Source: Pseudomonadota bacterium (lineage in GTDB: Bacteria; Pseudomonadota; Alphaproteobacteria; Rhizobiales; Beijerinckiaceae). Taken from it: 55,941 nt of DNA. Every line of letters begins with the position of its first letter. Position 1 is the first letter of the stretch. The stretch is from the NCBI GenBank assembly GCA_023426505.1, contig JAFAAP010000089.1, forward strand, positions 1 through 55,941, in the 5' to 3' direction. The notes under the pieces are model-generated. The model was given only the letters and a program-made list of their open reading frames with translations, had not been told where the DNA came from and made no database searches. This document shows positions 41,319 through 50,017 of the stretch, one piece after another. The position numbers and the translations under genes were made by a program.

Positions 41319-41903
41319 ATGTCCGACACCCGTGGCTGGACATTGAGGGAGACTCTCATCGTCACCGTTCTCGGCGCAGTCTTCGGCGTCCTCTATCTCG
41401 GTTGGGTGCAGGTCTGGCTGATCGCCCAGGCGGTCTTCGGATCGCTGACGATGGACGTGGTGATGGGCTTCTGGTTCGTCGCCTCCATCGTGGCCGCCGC
41501 CATCGTCCGCAAACCCGGCGTCGCGTTCGCGGCGGAGGTCCTGACCGCAGGCGTCCAGATCCTGCTCGGCAGCCCGGCGGGCCTTCTGCTCCTCGTGACC
41601 GGCGCGGTCCAGGGAGCCGGCGCGGAGCTCGTCTTCGCCGCGACACGGTGGCGGAACTATTCCCTCCCGGTGCTGATGGCGGCGGGCGTCGGCGCGGCGG
41701 TGTTCTCGTTCGTCTATACGTGGATCCGCTTCGACTACGGTTCGCTCCAGCCCGGTATCCTCGTCGCCATGTTCGCCCTCCGCTGCGTGAGCGGCGCCCT
41801 GCTCGGCGGATGGCTCGGCCATCTGATCGTCGAGGCGCTCTACAGGACCGGCGCACTTGCGGGACTCGCCATCGATCATGAGAAGCGCTCCGCACTTGCC
41901 TGA
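41319..41903 (+). CDS. ykoE: YkoE, substrate-binding S component of the thiamine/HMP ECF transporter
   Basis: A 194-residue membrane protein with about five or six transmembrane helices. It starts MSDTRGWTLRETLIVTVLG, followed by WVQVWLIAQAVFG, GFWFVASIVAAAIVRKPG and AAEVLTAGVQILLGSPAG. It contains RWRNYSLPVLMAAG and a helix pair at the end. This matches YkoE, the substrate-specific part of the energy-coupling-factor system. The ATG at 41319 (GGAGG six bases upstream) was chosen over one at 41307. The 3' end overlaps ykoD by 26 bases. Confidence 0.9.
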   Translation: MSDTRGWTLRETLIVTVLGAVFGVLYLGWVQVWLIAQAVFGSLTMDVVMGFWFVASIVAAAIVRKPGVAFAAEVLTAGVQILLGSPAGLLLLVTGAVQGAGAELVFAATRWRNYSLPVLMAAGVGAAVFSFVYTWIRFDYGSLQPGILVAMFALRCVSGALLGGWLGHLIVEALYRTGALAGLAIDHEKRSALA

Positions 41904-43563
41904 AGCGACGCAGGCGGCGGAATGGCGTGAGGTTTCGGTTCGCTATCCCTTCGCCAGGAGCCCTGCGGTCGGGCCTGCCAACCTGTCGGTCGGTCCCGGG
42001 GAGCGCGTCCTCCTCCTCGGGCCTTCCGGCTCGGGAAAGTCCACGCTGCTCCTCACCCTGACAGGCCTCATCCCGGAGAACATACCGGCCGCCGTCGAAG
42101 GCGACGTCAGTCTCTTCGGGGAAGATGTCGCAAAGCGGAGGCCTTGGGGCTGGGCGCCGGAGGTGGCGCAGTACTTCCAGGATGCGGACCAGACGCTCTG
42201 CGGCATGCGGGTCGAGGACGAGGTCGGCTTCGCGCTCGAGAACCAGGCCATGCCGGAAGACTGCATCGCAGAGCGCATCACCGAGGCGATGCAGCGCGTC
42301 GGCATCCCTGAGTGCTGGCGCAGCCGCCCGTCGTCCAGCCTGTCCGGCGGCGAGAAGCAACTCGTCGCTCTCGCGGCCACACTGGTGCAGAATGCGCCTC
42401 TGTTCATCGCGGACGAGCCCACGGCCCATCTGGCGCCGCAGGCCGCAGACCGTCTGCACGCGCTGCTGACGGAACACGACCGCAGCCGCAGCGTCCTCAT
42501 CGTCGATCATCGTCTCGACGGCCTCATCCGGGCCATCGACCGCATGATCGTACTGGACCGGAACGGCACGGTCATCGCCGATGGCGATCCGCGCAGGATC
42601 TTCCGCGAAGATCGCCAGCACCTTGCGGCCCTCGGCATCTGGCGCCCTGCCGCGAGCCTGCTCGATGCGCGCCTGACGGAAGTCGGCATGGCGCCGCCGG
42701 TCGCGCCGCTCTCCGTGGAGGAAGCCCTGGCGCATGTGGATCCCGACACGACAAGCAGGCACGAGGTCCGAAAAGCCCGGCCGGCCGTCGAGGGCTTCGT
42801 GGCGGCATGTACCGCGCCTGCCGTGCGGGCCGTTCACGACGCGTCCGTCGTGGCACAGCTCACGAAGGCCGATTGCGCGCCCTTCCTCGGGCCCACGGTC
42901 CTGCACGGGATCGATCTGGCGATCCGCGAGGGCGAGGTTCTCGGCATTCTCGGTGCGAACGGCGCCGGCAAGTCGACGCTCGGCCTCTGCCTGTCGGGTC
43001 TGCTGCCGCTGAAATCGGGACAGAGGACGGGCGCGCCAGGCGGCTATGCGTTCCAGCGGCCGGAAAACCAGTTCACCGCCGGAACGGTGCGCGATGAGAT
43101 CCTTTCCGCCCTTCCGAAGGCCAGCGCGGACCGGACGCCGGCGTGGCTCACCGACATTCTGGAATCGTGGGGTCTCGCCGGGTTCGAGAACAGGCACCCG
43201 TTCGAGCTGTCCCAGGGCCAGAAGCGAAGGCTGGCGCTCGCATCGCTGACCGCATCGGACCGCTGGCCGCTCCTCGTCCTGGATGAGCCGACCGCCGGGC
43301 TCGACGCGCAGGGCGTCTCCGGCCTCGTGGAGGCGATCGCGGCGCTGAGCCGGAAGGGACGTGCCGTCGCGGTGATCACGCACGACATGGACCTGGTCCT
43401 GCGCCTCTGCCCACGTGCGATCATCGTCGGCGAAGGCGCGATCCTGGCTGATGCACCGACCGGAGAGCTGATGAGCGATGCCGCGCTTCTCGCGCGCGCC
43501 GGCCTCGCCGAGCCCTCCTGCGCTCCGGCCATGCGTTGGCTTCGACGGGCGGCGGCATGCTGA
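41878..43563 (+). CDS. ykoD: YkoD, duplicated ABC ATPase of the thiamine/HMP ECF transporter
   Basis: A 561-residue protein with two ABC ATPase domains in tandem. The first (about 15-255) has Walker A LGPSGSGKST, signature LSGGEKQL and Walker B LFIADEPT. The second (about 330-540) has Walker A LGANGAGKST, signature LSQGQKRR and Walker B LLVLDEPT. The order and length fit YkoD (CbiO-type duplication) of the ECF transporter. The start is 41878; the overlap with ykoE and with ykoC (ATG at 43557, seven bases before the end of ykoD) shows translational coupling. It drives uptake in the inner membrane complex. Confidence 0.93.
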   Translation: MRSAPHLPEATQAAEWREVSVRYPFARSPAVGPANLSVGPGERVLLLGPSGSGKSTLLLTLTGLIPENIPAAVEGDVSLFGEDVAKRRPWGWAPEVAQYFQDADQTLCGMRVEDEVGFALENQAMPEDCIAERITEAMQRVGIPECWRSRPSSSLSGGEKQLVALAATLVQNAPLFIADEPTAHLAPQAADRLHALLTEHDRSRSVLIVDHRLDGLIRAIDRMIVLDRNGTVIADGDPRRIFREDRQHLAALGIWRPAASLLDARLTEVGMAPPVAPLSVEEALAHVDPDTTSRHEVRKARPAVEGFVAACTAPAVRAVHDASVVAQLTKADCAPFLGPTVLHGIDLAIREGEVLGILGANGAGKSTLGLCLSGLLPLKSGQRTGAPGGYAFQRPENQFTAGTVRDEILSALPKASADRTPAWLTDILESWGLAGFENRHPFELSQGQKRRLALASLTASDRWPLLVLDEPTAGLDAQGVSGLVEAIAALSRKGRAVAVITHDMDLVLRLCPRAIIVGEGAILADAPTGELMSDAALLARAGLAEPSCAPAMRWLRRAAAC

Positions 43564-44297
43564 AGGCCCTCAATCCGCTCAGCAAGCTCGTCGTTTGCGC
43601 CGTCTGGCTCGCGGCATCGATTCTGGTCTTCGATGCGCGTTTCCAGATCGTCCTGATCGTCGCGGTCGCCGCCGTGCTCGTTGCCCTCAACCGCACGTCG
43701 CCTCTTCTCCTGCTGGCTCTGATGGTGCCGTTCTGCCTGTTCGGGATGGGCTTCCTGACCACCAGCCTGCTGTTCCGGCAGGAGAGCGAGTTCGCCTCCC
43801 GCATGGCCGGGGAGGCCCTCTTCAACGCGTCGGCGCTGTCGGCGGGGCTCACCCTGTTCCTGCGAGCCGTCGCGTGCGGGATGATTTCGGCCTTCTTCGC
43901 GCTCACCACAGACCCGGGGGCGTTCATCCGCGCCCTCATGGTCCATGCCCGGTTGCCGCCGCGGATCGGCTACTCGCTGTTCGCGGCGTTGCAGCTCGTA
44001 CCGGATCTCGCGTCCGAGGCGCAGCAGATGCGGTTTGCCCGCGCCATGAAATCGGGACGTCGGCTCCGCCGAGTGCCTGGACCGGGCGAGTTGATCGGCC
44101 TCGTGGTTCCACTGCTTGCCTTCGCGGTCCGTGGTGCGGGCCGCACGGCTATCGCGCTGGAGGCGCGCGGCCTCTCGCCCCGCGGGCCGCGCACGGTGAT
44201 GAATGCACCGGGCTTCGCGGGAGCGGACGTCATATTCCTGGTGGCGGCGCTCGGCGTGCTCGGCCTGTGCGCCGCCGCGGTTCTTGCGTTCCGTTGA
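43557..44297 (+). CDS. ykoC: YkoC, transmembrane T component of the ECF transporter
   Basis: A 246-residue CbiQ-family membrane protein with five or six helices (VVCAVWLAASILVF, LLLLALMVPFCLFGMG, GLTLFLRAVACGMISAFF). It has the coupling motif AxxMRFARAMKSGRR (T-component Ala-Arg-Gly box equivalent) and a second one near TAIALEARGLS. The start at 43557 overlaps the ykoD stop (ATGCTGA). It ends 12 bases before the convergent beta-glucosidase gene. Completes the ykoFEDC operon. Confidence 0.9.
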   Translation: MLKALNPLSKLVVCAVWLAASILVFDARFQIVLIVAVAAVLVALNRTSPLLLLALMVPFCLFGMGFLTTSLLFRQESEFASRMAGEALFNASALSAGLTLFLRAVACGMISAFFALTTDPGAFIRALMVHARLPPRIGYSLFAALQLVPDLASEAQQMRFARAMKSGRRLRRVPGPGELIGLVVPLLAFAVRGAGRTAIALEARGLSPRGPRTVMNAPGFAGADVIFLVAALGVLGLCAAAVLAFR

Positions 44298-44309
44298 AGC
44301 GCCGGCCGA

Positions 44310-46556
44310 TCAGCGCACCACGCCCGGCGAGGCGGAGGCGCGCTGCTCCGTGGGCGGGATGCGGATCGGCTCTGCAACCACGACCTTGCCGACGGAGGGA
44401 GCGAGCGAATTGCCGCCGACGAACACCTCAATGTCGCCGGCTTCGACCACGTAGGTGCCGTCGTCGAGATGGAAGCCGAGCTCCTCGACCGGAACCTTCA
44501 GCCTGACCTGCCGCGATTCACCGGCGCCGAGGGCGATCTTCTCGAAGGCCTTCAGCTGGCGTAGCGGCCGGCTGCGGCTCGCCACCGGATCGCGCATGTA
44601 GAGCTGAACCACTTCCTTGCCCGGGCGCGTGCCCGTGTTGGTGACCGTCACCGATACGTCGAGTGCGTCGCCAGGCGACAGCCGCGCATTGGCGATGGCC
44701 GGGTCTTTGTACGCGAATGTCGTGTAGCTGAGGCCCCAGCCGAACGGGTAAAGCGGCGTGATCGCCTCGTCGATGTATTGCAGCGTGAAGCGGTTGTTGG
44801 GGAGCGTCGGCCGGCCCGTGGGCAGGCGGTTGTAGTAGATCGGCACCTGGCCGGTGGCGCGGGGCCAGGTCACGGGCAGCTTCGCGCTCGGATTGGCATC
44901 GCCGAACAGCACGTCGGCCACCGCCGTGCCGCCCTCGGTGCCGGGGTACCAGGCCATCACGATGGACGGGATTTTCTCCGCGAGCGCGCCCAGCACGAGC
45001 GGGCGGCCGCCGATGACCACGAGGGCGACAGGCTTGCCGGTGGCGACAAGCGCCTCCAGCACCTCCGCCTGCTTGCCGTTCAGCGCGAGGTTGGTGCGGG
45101 AGGCGGCCTCGCCAGAGAGCTCCTGAGGTTCGCCGAAGACCGCGACCACGAGATCGGACTTGCGGGCTGCCTCCAGGGCTGCCGGGAGATTGTCCGTGTT
45201 GCGGCAGAACTGGTCGCAGGCGGGGGCATGCTCGACCCGGATTCCGGCGGCTTCCGCCCGCTGGCGCAGTCCCTGCAGGATCGTCACGCTGTCCGAGTCA
45301 TGGCCGCGCGCCGCATGGGGGCCGAGCTGGTCGCGCGGGGAATCGGCCAGGGGCCCGACCACCGCGATGGAGCGAACGCCCGGCGCGACCGGCAGCACGT
45401 TGTCCCGGTTCTGGAGCAGCACCAGGGTGTCCTGAGCGACTTCGCGGGCCGCCTTGCGCGATTCAGGCGACGGGAACACGGAATCGACGTGGGTCGGGTC
45501 GATGTCGGGCTGGTCGAAGAGGCCGAGGCGCATCTTCGTCCTGAGAACGCGTCGGGCCGCCTCGGTCACCACCTGCTCGGGAACCCGGCCGGCGCGCACC
45601 TCGTCGGGAAGGTGCCTGATGTAGAGCTGGCCCATCATGTCCATGTCGACGCCGGCGAGGATCGCCTTGCGGGCCGCTTCCGCGCCGTCGGCCGCCACGC
45701 CGTGGCCGATCAGCTCATGAATGCCGGCCCAGTCGGAGGTGACAAAGCCGTCGAAGCCCCACTGGTTGCGAAGCACCTCGGTCTGGAGCCAGGGGCTCGC
45801 GGTGGAGGGCGTGCCGTTGAGAGCGTTGAAGGCGGCCATGAAGCTCACCGAACCTGCCTTCACGGCCGCCCGGAAGGGCGGCAGATAGGTGTCGTACATC
45901 TCGGCCGGCGGGATGTAGGTGGTGTCGTAGTCGCGCCCGCCCTGCGGGGCGCCGTAACCGGCGAAATGCTTGGTGGCCGTGGCCAGGCCGCCCTTGCGGA
46001 AGCCCTCCACCCTGGCGGCCGTCAGCACCGAGCCGAGATAGGGATCCTCGCCGAAGCCCTCGACCATGCGGCCCCAGCGGCTGTCTCGCGAGAGGTCGGC
46101 CATGGGCGCGAAGGTCCATTGCACGCCCACGTAGGAGGCCTCCTTGGCGGCCCATTCCGAGGCGAGGCGCGACAGGTCCGGATCGAAGGCGGCGGCCTCC
46201 CCGAGCGGGATCGGGAACTGGGTCCTGAAGCCGTGCAGCACGTCGAGTCCGAAGATCGGCGGGATCTTCAGGCGGGACTGGCGCGCCAGGGCCTGGGCGC
46301 GGGCCACGTCCTGGGCGCTGTTGAAGTTGAGCAGGGCTCCGGCCTTGCCCTCGGCGATGTCCTCCCAGCGCAGCGGGGGGCCATGGGAGATCAGGTTCAG
46401 CTGCCCGAGCTTCTCCTCCAAGGTCATGCGGGACAGGAGGTCCTCGACCCGGCTCTCCACGTCGGCCTGCGCACCCGCCGCCGTCAGGCCGCCGAAGAAC
46501 AATCCGCATGCCAGGGACAGGGGTCCCACACCCGAAAGACAAGAAAGCCGCACCAT
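44310..46556 (-). CDS. bglX: periplasmic beta-glucosidase, GH3
   Basis: A 748-residue glycoside hydrolase of family 3, like BglX. The signal peptide is MVRLSCLSGVGPLSLACGLF to about GAQA. The barrel domain (about 30-370) has the nucleophile Asp275 in GFVTSDWAGI, the substrate-binding ATKHFAGYGA and GEDPYL. The second domain (380-590) and the fibronectin-III-like C-terminal domain (650-745; NTGTRPGKEVVQLYMRDPVASRSRPL) complete the architecture. GAGGAG before the ATG at 46556 was chosen over an upstream Met. It hydrolyses beta-linked glucosides in the periplasm. Divergent from the kinase-receiver protein at 46686. Confidence 0.92.
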   Translation of the reverse strand: MVRLSCLSGVGPLSLACGLFFGGLTAAGAQADVESRVEDLLSRMTLEEKLGQLNLISHGPPLRWEDIAEGKAGALLNFNSAQDVARAQALARQSRLKIPPIFGLDVLHGFRTQFPIPLGEAAAFDPDLSRLASEWAAKEASYVGVQWTFAPMADLSRDSRWGRMVEGFGEDPYLGSVLTAARVEGFRKGGLATATKHFAGYGAPQGGRDYDTTYIPPAEMYDTYLPPFRAAVKAGSVSFMAAFNALNGTPSTASPWLQTEVLRNQWGFDGFVTSDWAGIHELIGHGVAADGAEAARKAILAGVDMDMMGQLYIRHLPDEVRAGRVPEQVVTEAARRVLRTKMRLGLFDQPDIDPTHVDSVFPSPESRKAAREVAQDTLVLLQNRDNVLPVAPGVRSIAVVGPLADSPRDQLGPHAARGHDSDSVTILQGLRQRAEAAGIRVEHAPACDQFCRNTDNLPAALEAARKSDLVVAVFGEPQELSGEAASRTNLALNGKQAEVLEALVATGKPVALVVIGGRPLVLGALAEKIPSIVMAWYPGTEGGTAVADVLFGDANPSAKLPVTWPRATGQVPIYYNRLPTGRPTLPNNRFTLQYIDEAITPLYPFGWGLSYTTFAYKDPAIANARLSPGDALDVSVTVTNTGTRPGKEVVQLYMRDPVASRSRPLRQLKAFEKIALGAGESRQVRLKVPVEELGFHLDDGTYVVEAGDIEVFVGGNSLAPSVGKVVVAEPIRIPPTEQRASASPGVVR

Positions 46557-46685
46557 CGTCTCCTCAACCGGCACGAAAACTTTATCGCGGCCGGATCTCG
46601 TTTCGGCCTTGATCGTGCTACACAGAACAGGGGTGGGAAGTGGCGTCTCGAGGGCGTCAGGTCAACCAATTGTTCGAAGAGCACG

Positions 46686-48200
46686 ATGCAGCGCCTGCCG
46701 TTTCCATTGAAATTCTCCCTCGCGGCTTCGGCCGGCATCCTGTTCCTGGCGGGCCTCGCCCTGGCGGGTGCGGCGTTCAGCCGGCGGGCGGACCTGATCC
46801 TGGGTTCGGCCATCCTGTTCGGCTGCGTCGCCGTCGGGTGCTTCCTGTTCGGGGCGTGGCAGACCGCCCATCATCTGCGCGACCAGCAGCCGAAGCGGGA
46901 GCGCCGCTATCTCCGATTCGTGAAACCGGCCGGCCAGCAGGCTCCGGACGGGACCGAATTTCCCGGACCGGCTCCCGCCCGCGAGGCCGATCCTGAGGCG
47001 GACGAGCAGGACCTGCGCCGGACCCAGAAGCTCGAGGCCTTCGAGCGCCTGCGCGACGGCATCGTGCACGACCTCAACAACAAGCTCATGGTGATCAGCG
47101 CCAACGTGGATTCCGTGGCGCGCCAGATGAAGGACCAGCCGGCCCTGCAGCGCAAGCTCCTGTCGGCCCTGGTGGCGTCCGATCAGGCAGCCGAGTTGAT
47201 CGCCCGCTCTGCCGCCTTCGCCCGCGACCATGCGCGGGTCGAGCCGGTCGAGCCGGTCGACCTCGCGGAGCGGCTCGGCTCCATCGCGGGCCTGATGAGC
47301 CGCTCGCTCCTGCGCGACACGGTGGAATTGCGCCTCTCGCTGGAAGAGGGCCTGTGGCCCGTGGAGACGGGACAGAACGAACTCGAGACCGCTATCGTCA
47401 GCCTCAGCGCCTACGCGCGGGACAGCCTGGAGCAGGGTGGGATCATCACGCTCGAGGCGCACAACGTGCAGGTGCCGAAGGGGTCCTTGACGGACATCAA
47501 TCTCGGAGGGGACTTCGTCAAGCTCGTGATCGCCAGCGCGGCCCCCGACGGGACGGCCCATCGCCCTGGCATCAACACCGAGCAGGCCTTCAGCCTCTCG
47601 GACATGGACCTGTCCTCATGGCAGCGGCTGAGTCGGAGCCTGCAGTTCCTGAAGCCTCTGGGCGGCGCGGCCGAGGTGCGCAACACCGAGACCGGAACCG
47701 CCATCACCCTCTACCTGCCGCGGGCGCAGAACCTCGCTGCCGTCCTGCCGGGCACGCTGCCCGAAGCGGATGACGAGAGCGAGGCGGTGCGCCGGGACAC
47801 GGAGGTCCTCGTGGTCGACGACGAGGTCGAAGTGGCGCTTGCCCTCCAGGCCATGCTGGAGGAGACCGGCTACGTGACCCGCGTGGCGACCAATGCCAAG
47901 CAGGCCATGAAGAGCCTCCAGGCCCGCAGGCCGGCCCTCGTCCTGACCGACGTCTCCATGCCGGGCACCATGAACGGTCTCATGCTGGCCCGCGAGATCC
48001 GTCAGATCTTCCCGGACCTGCCCGTGCTGCTGATCACCGGCAATCCGGCCGTGATCGAGGCTGAGGGGGAATACCCGCTCCTTCAGAAGCCGATCGTCAG
48101 CCGCGACCTCCATGCGGCGATCCAGCGCCACCTGAAGCCTGCGGGGCACGAGAGCAACGTCGTGCCGCTTTTCCCGCGCCTGTCCCGTCAGACGTCGTAA
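46686..48200 (+). CDS. membrane hybrid protein: degenerate kinase domain plus receiver
   Basis: A 504-residue protein. Two transmembrane helices (about 9-30 and 38-58) are followed by a linker, a HisKA-like block (GIVHDLNNKLMVISANVDS, His128) and a region shaped like a HATPase domain. In the latter the N-box is SLSAYARDSL, so the conserved Asn is missing, and the DxGxG motif is not present between about 278 and 300. The end of the module (GTAITLYLPRA) is normal. The receiver (372-495) is intact: VVDDEVE, Asp422 in LTDVSMP, Lys468 in LLQKPI. It looks like a phosphotransfer/receiver protein that cannot bind ATP normally. GAAGAG before the ATG supports the start. Confidence 0.87.
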   Translation: MQRLPFPLKFSLAASAGILFLAGLALAGAAFSRRADLILGSAILFGCVAVGCFLFGAWQTAHHLRDQQPKRERRYLRFVKPAGQQAPDGTEFPGPAPAREADPEADEQDLRRTQKLEAFERLRDGIVHDLNNKLMVISANVDSVARQMKDQPALQRKLLSALVASDQAAELIARSAAFARDHARVEPVEPVDLAERLGSIAGLMSRSLLRDTVELRLSLEEGLWPVETGQNELETAIVSLSAYARDSLEQGGIITLEAHNVQVPKGSLTDINLGGDFVKLVIASAAPDGTAHRPGINTEQAFSLSDMDLSSWQRLSRSLQFLKPLGGAAEVRNTETGTAITLYLPRAQNLAAVLPGTLPEADDESEAVRRDTEVLVVDDEVEVALALQAMLEETGYVTRVATNAKQAMKSLQARRPALVLTDVSMPGTMNGLMLAREIRQIFPDLPVLLITGNPAVIEAEGEYPLLQKPIVSRDLHAAIQRHLKPAGHESNVVPLFPRLSRQTS

Positions 48201-48205
48201 CCACG

Positions 48206-48901
48206 TCAGATGAGCGCCGCCTCGAGGGGAGCGTGAGCCCGGCGTGATGCCTCGGCCAGGGCCGCGAACAGGCGTTGCTGCGGCTTCTTCCAGACCAGCA
48301 GCTCCGGATGCCACTGTACGCCGAGCAGGAACGGCGCCGTTTCGCTTTCGACCGCCTGCACGATGCCGATTTCGTCCTGGGCGGCGATCCGCAGGCCTTC
48401 TCCAAGCTTGTCGACGGATTGGTGGTGGAGAGCATTCACCTGGCAGGGGTTGCAGCGCAGGATCCTGTCCAGCGCCGTGTCCGGCATGATCAACACGCTC
48501 TTGCGCGGCAGGACGGTGCGCATCTTCGGCGCCTGGACATAGACCTCATAGATGTCCGTGTGCAGCGTGCCGCCGAGCGCCACGTTGATCATCTGCGAGC
48601 CGCGGCAGATGCCCAGAACCGGCAGTCCCATGGGGAGCGCTGCGCGCAGCAGGCCGAGCTCCAGCTTGTCCCGGTCCGGGTCGATGCGCACGTCCGGCAG
48701 GACCTGACCGCCATAGATCTCCGCTCCGATATCATCACCGCCGCCGATGACGAGCCCCTGCAGGGGCTCCTTCGGTAGGGGATCGCCCGGGATGAGCCGC
48801 ACGCTGCGCGCGCCCGCCCGCATCAGGGCCAGCCGGTGCATGAGATAGCTCCGCCATCCGCCGCGCCGGGAGGTGGTGACGCCGATCAGGGGCCTGGTCA
48901 T
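48206..48901 (-). CDS. peptidase C26 (gamma-glutamyl hydrolase/PuuD-like)
   Basis: A 231-residue class I glutamine-amidotransferase-like hydrolase. The nucleophile is Cys99 in VLGICRGSQMIN. The His198 and Glu200 of the triad are in GVQWHPE, and an oxyanion strand GLVIGGGDD and the pair HHQSVD are present. It cleaves gamma-glutamyl amides. The gene overlaps the upstream amidoligase by four bases (ATGA), so both are made together. This amidoligase/C26 pairing is known from the comparative work on amidoligases of Iyer and colleagues; the substrate is unknown. Confidence 0.92.
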   Translation of the reverse strand: MTRPLIGVTTSRRGGWRSYLMHRLALMRAGARSVRLIPGDPLPKEPLQGLVIGGGDDIGAEIYGGQVLPDVRIDPDRDKLELGLLRAALPMGLPVLGICRGSQMINVALGGTLHTDIYEVYVQAPKMRTVLPRKSVLIMPDTALDRILRCNPCQVNALHHQSVDKLGEGLRIAAQDEIGIVQAVESETAPFLLGVQWHPELLVWKKPQQRLFAALAEASRRAHAPLEAALI

Positions 48902-49875
48902 GACTGCACGACCTGCTCGATCACGTTGGCCCAGCTCTTGTCCTCGCCCTCGAAGGCAAGATAGGCGGCCCCGACCGCGTCGAGGCGCTCCCGGTCGGCG
49001 GCGAGCCTTTCGACGGCGACCCAGCGGTTCCATTCGGGCGCGATGCTCCAGCCGGGATCGCTCACGCGGGCATCGGGCAGTCGATAATGAAAGGTCGGGC
49101 GCCCGTTGATCTTCTCGTGCGGCAGGGCCGCCCGCACCCGCGCGGCATCGAGGTGATGCAGCAGGGGCAGGAGATCGAGATCCCGGTTCCGGGTCGGATT
49201 GGCCGCCAGGTAATCCTCGATGAAGGTGGCGATGTCCGGCCAGTAATCCGGCGACGCGACCTCGCGGACGTAGCCGGGGGGAAACGGATCGGCGAAGCCG
49301 AGGAGGTCCCGGGTCGCATCGGGGGCGACCTCCCGGCGGAGCCAGGGGTTGAGCAGCACGAAGCTCTTCATGAAGGCCGTGACGGTCTCGGCATCCTGTC
49401 GCGGGATCTCGGGGTTGAAATGGAGGCCGAAGGCATAGAACGGCCCGTCCTGCGTTCCCTTCGCGCCCAGCTCCCGCAGGACCGTCAGCACCCGGTCGAG
49501 CTCGTGCAGCCGGTCGATCGGGACCGGCGCCGAGACGAGCTCGCACGGCACCAGATGCCGGGCCGCGAAGCCGAACCAGGCGGCGATGCGCGGCAGAACG
49601 CGGCCGTGGCCCTTGTCGCCCTTGCCGGGGTGCAGGATGCGGCTGTCGAGCTCGACGCTCATGTGGCCGAGCGTCGAGTCCTGCAACACGAACGAGTGGG
49701 GGTCGTCCTCGGTGATCTGGCCCCCCAGCTTCTCCTGGAGAGCGAGAATCGTCTGCTCCGCGGTCGGCCCCACGAACTCCACCTCGATGCCGACCGTGCG
49801 CGTGCGGCCCTGCTCGTTGTGCAGGACGGGCGGCATGGCGAACTCGATTGAGGTGGGAAGCGCAACTTGCGCCAT
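48898..49875 (-). CDS. amidoligase family protein (COOH-NH2 ligase, GCS-like)
   Basis: A 325-residue amidoligase of the glutamine-synthetase-like fold. The metal-binding strand is RTVGIEVEFVGPT (about residues 28-38). Further motifs are SVELDSRIL, the PCELVSAPVPIDRLHEL segment and FGLHFNPEIP. It should form an amide bond between a carboxylate and an amine using ATP. The start at 49875 has GGAG seven bases upstream. The four-base overlap with the C26 gene and the divergent MATE exporter (142 bases away) suggest synthesis, trimming and export of one compound. No peptide substrate is visible nearby. Confidence 0.88.
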   Translation of the reverse strand: MAQVALPTSIEFAMPPVLHNEQGRTRTVGIEVEFVGPTAEQTILALQEKLGGQITEDDPHSFVLQDSTLGHMSVELDSRILHPGKGDKGHGRVLPRIAAWFGFAARHLVPCELVSAPVPIDRLHELDRVLTVLRELGAKGTQDGPFYAFGLHFNPEIPRQDAETVTAFMKSFVLLNPWLRREVAPDATRDLLGFADPFPPGYVREVASPDYWPDIATFIEDYLAANPTRNRDLDLLPLLHHLDAARVRAALPHEKINGRPTFHYRLPDARVSDPGWSIAPEWNRWVAVERLAADRERLDAVGAAYLAFEGEDKSWANVIEQVVQS

Positions 49876-50017
49876 CAGGATCTCCGAAACGCACGTGTTC
49901 TGATGAACAAACGCGCCCCAGCCAAGTTCCGCCAAGTCCCGCATGGGCGCAATGCTGTGCGACTTGAGCGGGCAGGTGTGGCCTTCGGGGCGCGCTTCGG
50001 GATAAAAGCCCGGCACC

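Noticed and set aside
41362..43383. 673-codon minus-strand open frame
   Set aside because: Shadow of ykoE and ykoD; no domain motif, and the composition is that expected from high-GC third positions.
44778..46685. 636-codon N-terminal extension of the kinase-receiver protein
   Set aside because: Antisense to the GH3 gene; the translation has no domain, while the internal ATG at 46686 has a good ribosome binding site and begins a membrane helix.
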